In this document: piece after piece, positions 21,603-32,099 of the stretch
How the letters are laid out: every line of letters starts with the position of its first letter
Position numbering within the stretch: position 1 is the stretch's first letter
Notes under the pieces: generated by a model
Databases searched by the model: none
What the model was told of the DNA's origin: nothing
Seen by the model: the letters and a program-made list of their open reading frames with translations, nothing else
Program-made: the position numbers and the translations under genes
Assembly (NCBI RefSeq): GCF_001659605.2
Contig: NC_035170.2
Coordinates: forward strand, 13,186,502-13,250,501
Direction: 5' to 3'
Source of the DNA: Manihot esculenta
Taxonomy: Eukaryota; Streptophyta; Magnoliopsida; Malpighiales; Euphorbiaceae
Length of the DNA stretch: 64,000 nt

Positions 21603-22911
21603 TGACAGGAGCGGTAGTCGAAGCCGGCCAAAAATAACCTTCTTGGTTACCTACAATTTACAATTGTAGACAGTGGTGAAGGATCGTATCCACAGAGAAT
21701 TGATTACCTATTTATTTATCACAATCAAGACCAATAAAACCGATTGAAAACACAATAGAAGGCAAGTAATTGCAAACAGAACAAAAGTAAAGTGCAAGGA
21801 AAGTAAAAGAGGCGTTTTAAGATGATTTGATTAACAACTATTGAAAGCAATTAAAACAGCAAGTAATTAAAATAAGAGAGAAATCAATAAGAGAAAAGTC
21901 TAGTTGAAGATATGGATCCACTTTGGCTGTTTGGGTTGATCATTGAAACATGGTTATCTTGATTGATTCAATAGGTTGGTTATGGGGGTGGAAGACGCTT
22001 CTCACCACCATGTCTTTCCTTATGAACAAACTGATTAGGGAACATCCTCTAATCAATTACTAATCAACAAATTGCCAAGGAACGTCCTTGGGCCATAGGC
22101 ATCAAAACAATTGCCAATTGCATGAAGAACAAGAAAGATCCAAACCCTAACTACTCAAACGCATGAGATGATGTTAGATCATGCAATTTCTTGGGTTTTT
22201 ACACCAAGTGTTCTTAGATCAGAATATTTCCAGCAATTACGGACTAACAAATATCCTAATCCAACAATCAATTAACTTTGCAATCAAGAATCAAGTGGCC
22301 AATTTGATCAAAACAACAAAGCAATCTTGGAATCAAAGCACAATTGCATGAGTATTGAATAAAATCAAAGAACATAGTTTCTGTTCAGATCTCACAACCC
22401 TTTAAACAACCTTAGTTTCAACCAAACTTCAACTAGAAAGAGGGTTTCAGCCACTCATGGCTGAACCAAACAGAAAATAAAATAGAAGAAAGTAAGAAGA
22501 TGAACAAAAGTGTGGAGAGAGCCTTGGAGAGGCCTTGCCGATTTTGGGAGGATGGAAAAGCGTCTGTGTTCTGAAGGTTCGGCGGCCGAAGGTGGAGATT
22601 CGGCGGCAGAAGGTAGTGGACTTTTATCTCTGCCTGCATGGTTCGGCGGCCGAAGGTGCCGCCGAAGGTGGTCCACTTTCGTCTCTGGAGTCCTCTTTCG
22701 GTCGCCGAAGGTTGCCGCCGAAGGTGATTGATTTTTGGCTTCCGAAAGTTGCCTCCGAAGGTTGCTTCTCTAATTTTGGCTTCTTTTGGCATTTTTAAGA
22801 GCATTTTCTCCAAATTGTTTCTTCACACCTAATACTTGCAAAACATGATTAAAACTACAAAATTAGGTAGAATAGGTGCAAATAAACATCAATACGATCA
22901 TGAAAATATGG
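21603..22911 (-). repeat. 5' LTR of Athila element J (end lost)
   Basis: It is a near copy of 15001-16372 but stops after TGAAAATATGG, about 20 bases short of the terminus. Text of the copy A protease follows. The palindrome cassette (22576-22760) has one palindrome repeat unit fewer than the partner LTR. Confidence 0.92.
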
Positions 22912-23390
22912 TCTCTGGGTTAGAGTGTCCCCTTTGGGTCAGTGGACCCAAGTGTGATCTATCAGTGGCGGAGTCAGTCTGCCGGTTTAGTCCAATCTTT
23001 GTTAAGGGAAGATGCCTTTCAGCCGACCTTGTGGTTCTAGATTTGACAGATTTTAATGTCATTCTAGGGATGGATTGCCTATCTACCCATGGTGCTACCT
23101 TGGACTGCAGAGATAAGGTAGTCAGGTTCAGAGGTCAGGATGGGTCAGAGGTTGTCTTCAGAGGAGACAGGAGGGGTACACCAGAGGTTTGATATCAGCC
23201 CTACAGGCTCGTAGGTTGCTCAGGAGGGGTTGTCAGGGTTTTCTAGCTCATATGAGAGAGCTGGATAGTCATGTTAGAGAGCCCGCCTCAGTGCCTGTGG
23301 TCAGAGAGTTTTTAGATGTCTTCCCAGACGAGCTGCCAGGTTTACCACCTGCTAGGGAGATAGAGTTCGAAATAGAGTTGATGCCTGGAA
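22912..23390 (+). pseudogene. Protease remnant of chromovirus copy A
   Basis: It resumes copy A on the plus strand at a point equivalent to 12815 of copy C. The downstream half of the retropepsin region is present ([40 protein letters not shown]). The stretch with the catalytic LLDPGAS motif is missing because it fell in the ~140-bp deletion. A frameshift or stop near 23192 follows (ORF change at 23189). Confidence 0.88.
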
Positions 23391-24780
23391 CCAGACCCAT
23401 CTCTATCCCTCCCTACAGGATGGCACCTGCAGAGTTGAAAGAGCTAAAGGAGCAGTTGTGAGATTTGGTAGACAAGGGTTTCATCCGACCGAGTACCTCA
23501 CATTGGGGTGCTTCAGTACTGTTTGTGAAAAAGAAGGATGGATCCCTTAGACTTTGTATCGACTACAGGCAGTTGAACAAAGTCACTACCAAGAATAAGT
23601 ATCCGTTACCTAGGATCGATGATCTATTCAACTAGCTAGCAGGAGCAGGTTGTTTCTCCAAGATAGATTTGAGATCCGGGTACCATCAGCTGAGAATAAG
23701 AGAAGAAGATGTGCCAAAGACGGTGTTCAGGACCAGATATGGGCACTATGAGTTCCTTGTGATGCCGTTCGGGTTAACCAATACCCCTGCAGTATTCATG
23801 GATCTCATGAATAGAGTGTTTAGCCAGTACCTGGATCACTTTGTCATTGTCTTCATTGATGATATCTTAGTGTATTCCAGGAATGTAGAGGTGCATGCCC
23901 ATCATCTGAGGATAGTTCTGCAGACCTTGAGGGAACACGGCTTGTATGCCAAGTTCTCCAAGTGTGAGTTTTGGTTGAGGAGCATTTCATTCTTGGGGCA
24001 TGTTGTATCAGAAAATGGAATAGAAGTAGACCCCAAGAAGGTAGAGGCTGTAGCTAACTAGCCTAGACCCACTACAGTGACCGAGATCAACAGCTTCTTG
24101 GGTTTAGCAGGTTACTACAGGAGGTTCGTACAGGACTTCTCTAAGATTGCAGCTCCTATGACCAGATTGACTAGGAAGAATCAGAAGTTTATGTGGACTG
24201 ATCAGTGCGAGGAAAGCTTTGAAGAGCTGGAGAGAAGGTTGACTTCAGCACCAGTGTTAGCTCTGTCTAACAGTAATGAGGACTTCACAGTGTATTGCGA
24301 TGTGTCCCGTGTGGGACTGGGTTGTGTGCTGATGCAGAATGAAAGGGTGATTGCTTATGCTTCTAGACAGCTGAAGAAGCACGAGTTGAATTACCCTACA
24401 CATGACCTAGAGATGGCAGCTATGATCTTTGCACTCAAGATGTGGAGGCATTACCTTTATGGAGTTAAATGTGAGATCTTCACAGATCATAAAAGCCTGC
24501 AGTACATCCTGAGTCAGAGAGAGTTGAACCTGAGACAGAGAAGATGGGTAGAACTGCTTAGTGACTATGATTGCAAGACTCAGTACCATCCGAGTAAGGC
24601 GAATGTTGTGGCAGACGCCCTAAGCCGGAAATCACTTGGCAGTTTGTTCCATATCACAGCAGAAAGGAGACCGGTGGTGAAAGAGTTCCATAAGCTCATT
24701 AATGAAGGTCTACAGTTAGAGTTGTCTAGTACAGGTGCTTTGATAGCCCAGATGAGAGTGACACCTGTGTTTCTGGAGTA
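23391..24780 (+). pseudogene. Reverse transcriptase-RNase H of copy A (broken)
   Basis: The reverse transcriptase contains [19 protein letters not shown] and the catalytic FIDDILVYS (~23855). RNase H contains [10 protein letters not shown] (Ala-to-Val beside the first Asp), TDHKSL and VVADALSRK. In-frame stops: TGA near 23459, TAG near 23634 (from CAG), TAG near 24060 (from TGG), TAG at 24778-24780 (from CAG). It is assigned to the same element as gag 5598-7159 by strand, order and matching 3' LTR. Confidence 0.92.
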
Positions 24781-26216
24781 GGTGGCTCAGAAACAGCACG
24801 AGGACCCAGAGTTAGTGAAGATTGCTAGGACTATTCAGTTAGGCAAGAATGAAGAGTTTAGATTTGACAGCAAGGGGATCCTCCGCTATGGAAACAAATT
24901 GTGTGTACCAGATGACGTAGGTTTGAAGGGAGACATTATGAGGGAAGGGAGACATTATGAGGGAAGCTCATAATGCCAGATACAGTGTTCACCCTGGAGC
25001 CACCAAAATGTACCAGGATCTGAAAAGAGTGTATTGGTGGCCAGCTATGAAAAGAGAAGTGGCACAGTTTGCGTCAGCCTGCGAGGTATGTCAGAGGGTG
25101 AAGCTGGAACATCAGAAGCCGGCTGGAATGCTTAACCCACTGCCGATTCCAGAGTGGAAATAAGAGAATATAGCTATGGATTTCATGATGGGGTTACCGG
25201 CAACGTCCAACAGATTGGACTCCATATGGGTGATTGTGGACAGACTGACCAAATTTGCTCACTTCATCCCTGTTAGGAGTGGCTATTCTGTGGACAAGTT
25301 GGCGCAGGTATATGTTGATGAGGTTGTCAGGTTGCATGGGGCTCCTATTTCAATAGTGTCTGATAGAGGACCCCAGTTCACCTTCAGGTTTTGGCAGAGT
25401 CTGCAGAGTGCTATGGGTACCAGGCTAGACTTCAGCACTGCTTTCCATCCTCAGACGGACAGACAGTCAGAGAGGACCATCTAGACAATAGAAGATATGC
25501 TCAGAATGTGTGTGCTAGATTTTAGTGGTTCTTGGAGGCAGCATCTACCTTTGGTGGAGTTTGCCTACAATAACAGCTATCATGCTAGCATAGGGATGGC
25601 TCCATATGAAGCTTTGTATGGAAGGAAGTGCAGGTCACCTGTCTGCTGGGGGGAAGTTGGAGAAAGGGCCTTGGCAGGGCCTGAACTAGTAGAGATCACC
25701 AGCAGAGTAGTACCAATTATCAGAGAAAGGATCAAGATTGTTGTGAGCAGGCAAAAGAGTTATGCAGATATCCGCAGAAGACAAGTAGAGTTTCAGGAGG
25801 GGGATTTGGTATTGCTCAAGGTGTCTCCTATGAAAGGGGTGATTCGGTTTGGGAAGAAAGGTAAGTTAGCTCCACGGTACATCGGACCCTTTGAAATCTT
25901 GCAAAAGATCGGGAATGTATCGTACAAGTTTGACTTACCTGCTTCAATGAAAAGAATCCATCCGGTTTTCCATGTTTCCATGTTATGGAAGTTCGTGTCA
26001 GATCCGGGCAAGGTTCTTAGCGAGCCTGATGTGGAGATCCTAGAAGATCTCACCTATGTTGAGCAGCCAGTGCGGATCTTAGACACGCAGATCAGAAAGT
26101 TGAGGAACAAGGAAATCCCGATGGTGAAAGTCCTTTGGAATCACCATAACATCGAGGAATGTACCTGGGAGACGCGGGAGTCCATGCTCCAGCAGTATCC
26201 TCATCTCTTCTAAGGT
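24781..26216 (+). pseudogene. Integrase with chromodomain of copy A (broken)
   Basis: H2C2 region, catalytic core ([22 protein letters not shown]), RYIGPFEIL and a terminal chromodomain-like VLWNHH ... YPHLF. Damage: a 19-bp tandem duplication (GGGAGACATTATGAGGGAA at 24928-24965) shifts frame near the N-terminus. There is also TAA near 25161 (from TGG) and TAG near 25484 (from CAG). The last 238 codons are open to the natural stop at 26214-26216. Confidence 0.92.
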
Positions 26217-26297
26217 TAGTGCTATGTGATTTTGTTGTGTGTTTATGTTTTATGCTATGTTATGCTTGTTTGGTAAACATTCGGGGATGAATGTTCT

Positions 26298-26311
26298 TAA
26301 GGGGGGAAGAA
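26298..26311 (+). other. Polypurine tract of copy A
   Basis: TAAGGGGGGAAGAA directly before the 3' LTR; identical in plan to the tracts of copies C, D and F. Confidence 0.88.
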
Positions 26312-26588
26312 TGTAATACCCGGCTAGACTCCGGTATCGGAATTCCTACCATCCGGTGGAATCACGGATGTCGAAAACCTCTAGAAGGTAAAATCATATT
26401 TTTATAAAATGTTTTCATGTATTTCATGGTTTTTATGAAGAAAGGAATTGAGTTAAAATTTTAAAGAAAAGAAAGAAAGAGAATGAAGGAAGGGACCAGG
26501 TTCGGCCGCCGAACCTCATGTTCTACCGTCGAACATGGGATGCATGCGGAGGCACGTTAGGCCCCCGAAAGTGGCCTGGCCAGCCACC

Positions 26589-26594
26589 TATAAA
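26589..26594 (+). promoter_or_regulatory. LTR TATA box (copy A 3' LTR)
   Basis: TATAAA in CCACCTATAAAGGGGTCCCC, 277 bases from the LTR start; the start site is expected near 26620. From a 3' LTR it could drive read-through transcription into 28517 and beyond. Confidence 0.7.
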
Positions 26595-26803
26595 GGGGTC
26601 CCCTGTCCGAAATGGGCGAGTTTTCTCTCCCCATTTTCGGCCAAGGTGAGTCTCCGTCCTCCCTTGTCGATCTTGTGTTCTTTCTTCAAGTCTCTCATGT
26701 TTTTACGAGTTATTTAACTTGGTTTTGAAGATTTTTAAAGCTAAGATCAAGATTTGAAGCTTGGAGACCCCGGAGCTCTCTTCCTCCATTTCTCTAAGTT
26801 TAG

Positions 26804-26830
26804 GTCGCCTCCCTTCTCGATCTTCAAGAG
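26804..26830 (+). other. Predicted 27-nt leader micro-exon
   Basis: It is bounded by TTTAG| on the left and CAAGAG|GTAAGG on the right. The equivalent block is 27 nt in A0 (16-42), in solo LTR B (near 3008-3034, different sequence) and in copy C (minus strand near 8873-8899), and 26 nt in both LTRs of copy D. Copy F has lost the acceptor AG. Constant length and splice borders in spite of sequence change suggest use as an exon. Confidence 0.45.
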
Positions 26831-27127
26831 GTAAGGGTAGATCTTTAGCTTATCCCATGTTTTAAACAAGTTTTATGAAAGTTTATGGGGTAGAAATGCA
26901 TGTTTAGGTTAGTTGATTTTTGTTAGGGTTAGTGTTGAGTTTATGGATAATGTGTGTTGTATGTGTTTATGCTTTGTGTTGTTGTTGGGGTTTAGGATAG
27001 TTTGAGACCCCTATATGCTTGTTTGCATGAGTATGCATGTTGTAGAATAGCTAAATGCATGTTTGAAAGGTTTGGGAGGCAAAATGTGCATGAGGAGGCT
27101 GAGTTCTGCCACTTTGGAAGAACTCAA

Positions 27128-27360
27128 GTTCGGCAGCCGAAGGACTTTCGGCCACCGAACCTGCCTGTAGAGGCAAGCTTTTGGCTGCTGAACCCTGCCC
27201 CCGAAAGTTGGACTTTCGGCTCTAGAGGGGAGTTTCGGCCGCCGAAGGTGCCGCCGAACATGCATGAGTTTCGTCTCTGGAAGGGACTTTCGGCCGCCTA
27301 ATGTGCCGCCGAAAGTGGCTGAGTTTCGGCACTGGAGGGACTTTCGGCCGCCGAAAGTGC
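27128..27360 (+). repeat. TTCGGCNGCCGAA palindrome cluster in copy A 3' LTR
   Basis: About six full or one-mismatch palindromes plus GCCGCC half-sites. It contains GCCGCC, the core bound by plant ERF-type factors (GCC box); whether it is bound here is unknown. Confidence 0.88.
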
Positions 27361-27483
27361 CTTGTTCAGCCTTCCTTTGCATGATTTCTATGATTATTTT
27401 ATGATGTTTTAGGGGATTTTTTGAGGAGTTGTTTAGAGTCATGTTAGTGTATGTTGGTCCCTCATTTGAGTCCACCTGTGTAG

Positions 27484-27555
27484 GTTCGGACCCGAGGAAC
27501 CGAGGACCCCAGCAGTGAGATAGCTGCTTCAGAGTCTTTTCAGAGCTAGCCTGAG
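27484..27555 (+). other. Predicted 72-nt leader exon
   Basis: It is bounded by CCACCTGTGTAG| and GCCTGAG|GTGAGT. The same 72-nt span occurs in A0 (708-779). In solo LTR B and copies C, D and F both borders are kept while the interior varies. The following predicted intron holds the minisatellite and would end at the pyrimidine-rich CCCAG near 28039. Confidence 0.45.
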
Positions 27556-27764
27556 GTGAGTAGAATGACTCTTTATGTTGCAAAGTAAATAAATGAATTT
27601 TGAGCATGTTCATGCATCACGAATGCCATGAGATATTAGGTTGTTTGCATTAGAATTCATGAATATGTTGCATTGCATAATATGATGTTGATGTGGATGA
27701 ACTTTGGATGATCCATTAGCCCTCGTATGGAATGATATGATATGATGACGATACGGTATGGAAG

Positions 27765-27900
27765 TCCAGGAAGACCCATTCTACGTCCCTGGCACAATGT
27801 AAAAGAAAGTCCAGGAAGACCCATTCTACGTCCCTGGCATATTGGAATGTTATGATATGTTATGTAAGGGAAAGACCATGACTCATTCTACGTTCTGGCA
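27765..27900 (+). repeat. Minisatellite GTCCAGGAAGACCCATTCTA, about three units
   Basis: Two near-perfect units at 27762 and 27811 and a decayed third near 27870. The same units occur in A0 and in the 5' LTR (4605-4735). Confidence 0.85.
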
Positions 27901-28516
27901 CTATTGGATATGTAGAAGGCTATTGGTGACAAGTTCATCCTTAATGTGATGCATTTCATGAAAGCATGAATTGTAATATAACGTTTTACTATTCTGCTCA
28001 TTGGGCTCTAGTAGCTCACCCCATTCCCTTAACTCCCAGGTTTGCAGGTACGGGATAGACCAAGAAGTCAGCAAGGGTAAAGAAGTCATGTTTTATGTAA
28101 TAGTTAGATGTGGACATGTATTGTAAAATGTTATAATGTGATGTAATGTAAAGAATTGTATTGAGGATAGAATTGTGCTTGGCCCTAGTGTATGTTAATC
28201 CCTTTTTGGTACATGATATATCTTTTAATGAAATGTTTTAATGATGTATATGTAAACCAAGCTTAATGTATAATATGTTACCCCATTGGAGCATTTGATG
28301 AGGGCTCTAGTGTGGGGTTTTATGGTTATGAGTTTGTGCATGCACAGATTAAGCTTGGAAAATGAAAGAAAAAGTTTAAAGTTTTATGTATTTGTATGAT
28401 CATGTATGGGATTTAACAGGTATACAGGATGTATGTTAGGCTTACTACGGGTCCCGGCGACCTTAAGTCAATCTGGATCCTAGCGCCGGTAGCAGTCCGG
28501 TTTCCGGGTCGTTACA

Positions 28517-29160
28517 ATGTATAGAAGCTAAAACAATTAATACTCTTAATAGAAGAAATTCTGACTCAAGAAACTAAAGCAAATTTATGTATAGAAGCTA
28601 AGCAGACTTTTAAACTTGAGTTTATAAGTTTCAGCATAAGCAAGCAATCAGAAGTTTTTGAACTATTTTTCATTTCTTAGGATCAGGAATAATTACTTTA
28701 GCAAGACATTCCCACACTTTTGAATATTTTAAGTTATGTGTATAACTTTTCCAAAATTCATAGGGTGTTTTATCAGTTTTCTTGTAGGGTATCCTATTTT
28801 GTAGATGACAAGCAGATAACAAAACTTCCCCCAAAGGTTATCAAGTGAGGAAGAACTTATTAATAAAGCATTTATCATTTCTTTTATTGTTCTATTTTTT
28901 CTTTCCACTACTCCATTGGATTCAAATGAATAAGGTGGAGTAAATTCATGAATTATTCCTTCTTTTTCACAAAAGTCATTAAATGAGATATATTCTCCAC
29001 CTCTATCTAATCCAATCCTTTTTGTTTTTCTATTTAATTAATTTTCTAATTCAGCTTTATGTAATTGAAACATATTAAATGTTTCATCTTTGTTTCTAAG
29101 CAAATATAATTTAGTATATCTAGAATAATCATCAATAAAAGTTGCATAATATATTTTTTT
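28517..29160 (-). pseudogene. Ty1/copia integrase relic (H)
   Basis: The minus-strand translation gives a copia integrase core with DRGGEYIS and EFTPPYS. It then reads NGVVERKNRTIKEM (catalytic Glu) and NRIPYKKTDKTPYEFW. Several stops and frame changes break it. The 3' part (reverse transcriptase onward) is missing because chromovirus copy A lies at 28516 and the remainder would be left of the window. Confidence 0.82.
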
Positions 29161-29318
29161 TAAATATTAGAAGTACTAACATGCCCTAATCTAGCATGCC
29201 ATAAATCAAAGAATCAAGCAAGTAAGCAGAAGAAGATGCATCTCCATTTGTTATGGCAGAAATATTGAGAACAAAGAGTCCCTAATTACAATAACCTTTT
29301 CCAATAAAAATGTTATTT

Positions 29319-30640
29319 TTAGTCAGTAAATTTTTTTTCTGACTCAAAAGACACCTTAATCCCAGTCTTTTCCAATAGAGCTATAAAAATTAAATTAGCT
29401 CTTATATTAGGTACATGAAGTACTTCATTTAGTGCCAAGGTCTTGCCAGATATGAGTTTGAGAAGAACTTTCCCTTTACCAAGGACACTTGCAGTCCTAG
29501 AATCACCCAAATACAATGTTCTTCTCCTTCCCCCACTGTAGTGTAAGAGGTAAATGCATTTCTATTTGCATATATATGCCTAGTAGCACCAGAGTCTACT
29601 ACCCATTCTTGCACATTAGCTACAAGAAAAGTTTGAGAAATGACCGCAGCAATAATGTCATCTCCTTCAACTAAATTCACTTTTGTTTTAGGAGGATTGT
29701 CATTTATCACTTTTTTCCTGCACTGAGGTGCATGATGACTCGGCTTACCACATACAAAACAATGTCTTTTCTTTTTAAAGGTGGGATTATTAAACTTAGG
29801 TTTGTAATCAGATTTCTTATTTTCATACTTGTTATTTGCTTTGTGCACCTTTTCTTGTACAAGATTTGCTCTTGTAGTCAGCTCTTTACCTTTTGCAGCT
29901 TCAAGTTTCCTCCTGTTTGTATCTTCAATGATGATATGGATGATGAGATCCAACAGTGTTAAAATTTTGTGCTTGTATTTCAATTATTGTTTGTGGTCAC
30001 AAATTCATCTTGTAGAGTGATGTTTTCTACTCTAAGATCTTCTAGAAGTTTATGATATTCATTGATTTGCATTTTGATGTCCTTTTCTTCAATTACTTTC
30101 CATTTATAAAAATTGCCAATTACAAATTTTTGTTTTCAAGCATCCTCGGCAGTATATTTCAGGTTCATTGAATCCCATATTTCTTTGGCTTCCTTGTAGA
30201 AATAGTAGACATCAAAGAGATCGTTAGAAAGAGTACTGATAATTGTATGCCTACATACCTTATTAGAATAGGCTCAGATTTCATGCAACTTTGGATTCAC
30301 AGCAGGTACAGGTCTTGATTCTGTGAGTGCTGAAGCAACGCCATGCATATCAAGTATTGAAAAAAAATCTCTCTTGCCATCTTTTAAAATTCTGACTCGA
30401 AAAAATCTCAATCTTTGAGATGTCAAGAAAAGGTTTAGCGTATGGAACAGCAGGCAGAAGAGACCCACCATTTGCAGCAGTAAGAAGCGTGGCGGCAGGA
30501 AGAACAACAAAAGCAGTGGTAGTGATAATGTCATTGGAAGTAAGCAGAGACAACATTTGGTTCCATTTGTGTAAAGGTAAATCCTTAAGATTGTTGGAAA
30601 TATTGGGTAAGATAATGAAACCTGAGTCATGTTGAACACT
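29319..30640 (-). pseudogene. Ty1/copia gag-protease relic (H)
   Basis: The N-terminal gag (about 30640-30250) includes the copia signature NFKRWQER followed by LDMHGVASALTES. A central frame (29983-29429) has the CCHC knuckle CFVCGKPSHHAPQC (~29750) and the protease WVVDSGATRHI (~29600). The GAG-pre-integrase segment (29516-29319) has GKVLLKLISGKTL and VPNIRANL. Frameshifts separate the pieces. The order gag-protease-integrase identifies copia rather than gypsy. Confidence 0.88.
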
Positions 30641-30689
30641 ATCCTTAAGGATTTATTTTGTGATCCCCCAGGATTAAACAGGTTCTTCT

Positions 30690-31052
30690 GGGATTCAATT
30701 CCCAGGATCAGAACAACAAGGATTTATCTCTGATTTATAACTCAGCAGATAGCACAGAGGAAAGAAAGAATAAAGTAGAAAAATGAGAGTTACTATCTTT
30801 GTAAAGACGAAGGCTATTTATTGTGGAAAAACTAACCACTATATATGGTTATAAAAATCTTGAAATAATATCATAACGGTCATATTTAATATTATATTTA
30901 AATCTCATAAATAAAATATTTACTGACCATAAAATCTTCAACGACCATAAAATCTTTAACGACCATAAAATCTCTAATTACCATGAAATTTTCAACGACC
31001 ATAAAATCTTTCATAACCATAAAATCTTTTTGAAATCTAAACTAATTTTACA
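30690..31052 (-). repeat. Probable 5' LTR of copia relic H
   Basis: AT-rich, with CCATATATAG (TATA-like) and AATAAATAG on the minus strand. It includes about six copies of a short motif AACGACCATAAAATCT (30920-31035) and a possible TGTAAAATTAG start at 31052. Its right edge abuts Athila-type gag text, so the copia element probably inserted into Athila relic I. The inner LTR border is unclear and no standard primer-binding site is seen. Confidence 0.5.
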
Positions 31053-31079
31053 ATAGTAACTTGCCTTTGGATTCTATTT

Positions 31080-32060
31080 GGCTCAAAGATGTTGCAAGTT
31101 GGCTTATTGGAGTTTCTAAATTATGAATGCTTACTTTAGTCTCTTGTTGGAATTATTGAGTATTAATAGCAAGTGATTTAACTATTTCCTCATAGAGACA
31201 TACCTGAATCAGATGAAGATAGCTACTATGAGTGAGGTTGCCATGGCTGGTAGGTGCTGTTGGGTTGCTCCATAACTAAAATTTGAGTGAGCATATATTC
31301 TACAAACTCGAGCAGATTGGGAATTTCCTATAACCAAAGTTCTGAATATAGTGATAAGTTTTGATATTTGGGATAGGCCTGGTGTATTTACCTCATTGAC
31401 TTATTTTGTGGAATAAGATTTTCTCCAAATTGTTGAGAAGCGACTACCATGGTAGAAATCAAGAGCTTCTCATGGAGTTTTATTGCCTATAGCTCCCCTT
31501 CTTGTTGCACCCATCGTCTTCCTCTTTATGGATAACAATCCTTCATAGAAATAATGGATTAGAGATTATTCAGATATGTCGTGTCTGGGGCAGTTGGCAC
31601 ATAATTTATTAAATCATTCGTCATCAATTGTCTTAGTTTCTTTTTGTTGGATCCCACAAATTTCTCTTCTAATTGTAATTAATTTGGAAATGGGAAAAAA
31701 TCTTTCTAAGAACAATGTTGTCATCTCTACCCATGAATCAATACTACCTAGAGGCAAATAAAATAACCAATCTTTAACTTCATCTTCTAAAGAAAATGGA
31801 AAAGCACATAATTTAATTTGCTCCTCAGATACCCCTGTGGTCTCATGCTTAAACAAACTAAATAAAATTCCTTGAGATGTTTATAGAGATCCTCATTTTT
31901 TGTTGCGTGGAATTTGGGTAGCAAATGTATCCGTCTAGATTTTAGTTCAAAATCCACCTACAAAGTTAGGTAATTGATACAAAAAGGTGCCTCATCAATT
32001 GGGTTGTAGCTAATTCCCGACAAGTTTATTCTTCAGCCATTTTTTTCTTCATAGAATCAA
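31080..32060 (-). pseudogene. gag relic of a second Athila-type element (I)
   Basis: The minus strand has VSEEQIKLCAFPFSLEDEV and WLFYLPLGSIDSW (31856-31614). Further on are LIHYFYEGLL-like and CRIYAHS-like motifs (about 31560-31290). This matches the Athila gag order. Frames are broken many times, so it is older than element J. It is cut on its 3' side by copia relic H. Confidence 0.75.
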
Positions 32061-32077
32061 ATTAATTAAAAACCATT

Positions 32078-32096
32078 CCCAAACAACAGTGCCAAA
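32078..32096 (-). other. Primer-binding site of Athila-type relic I
   Basis: The minus strand reads TTGGCACTGTTGTTTGGG, a few bases after the LTR end; a decayed version of the site of element J. Confidence 0.65.
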
Positions 32097-32099
32097 ATT

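Larger units (their letters stand above)
15001..22911 (-). mobile_element. Athila-lineage Ty3/gypsy element without reverse transcriptase (J)
   Basis: A minus-strand element with LTRs at 15001-16372 and 21603-22911, a primer-binding site at 21580-21598, gag, protease and integrase. It is assigned to Athila by the gag motif FELKSGLIHQLPKF with HKHLKEF, the protease motif DLGASINVMP and the integrase sequence. No reverse transcriptase or RNase H domain is present: protease runs into a repeat-rich linker and then integrase. It would depend on enzymes from other elements. The last ~20 bases of its 5' LTR are missing at the junction with copy A. Confidence 0.9.
26312..28516 (+). repeat. 3' LTR of chromovirus copy A
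   Basis: 2205 bp, TGTAATACCCGG to GGGTCGTTACA. It is the best-preserved example of the LTR plan: TATA at 26589-26594, donor CCAAG|GTGAGT at 26646, 27-nt micro-exon candidate 26804-26830, palindrome cluster 27128-27360, second exon candidate 27484-27555, minisatellite 27765-27900, then pyrimidine tract with two AGs (28039, 28047). The next five bases are ATGTA; they would match a target duplication lying left of the window. Confidence 0.93.

Noticed and set aside
28517..28521. ATGTA after the 3' LTR of copy A as a target duplication with the 5' side at 1052-1056
   Set aside because: The 5' flank reads CTACG; no match, so no simple TSD can be claimed for copy A.
29732..30020. Plus-strand frames rich in Phe/Leu over the copia relic
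   Set aside because: They are antisense shadows of the copia gag-protease frame, which has a zinc knuckle and protease motif on the minus strand.
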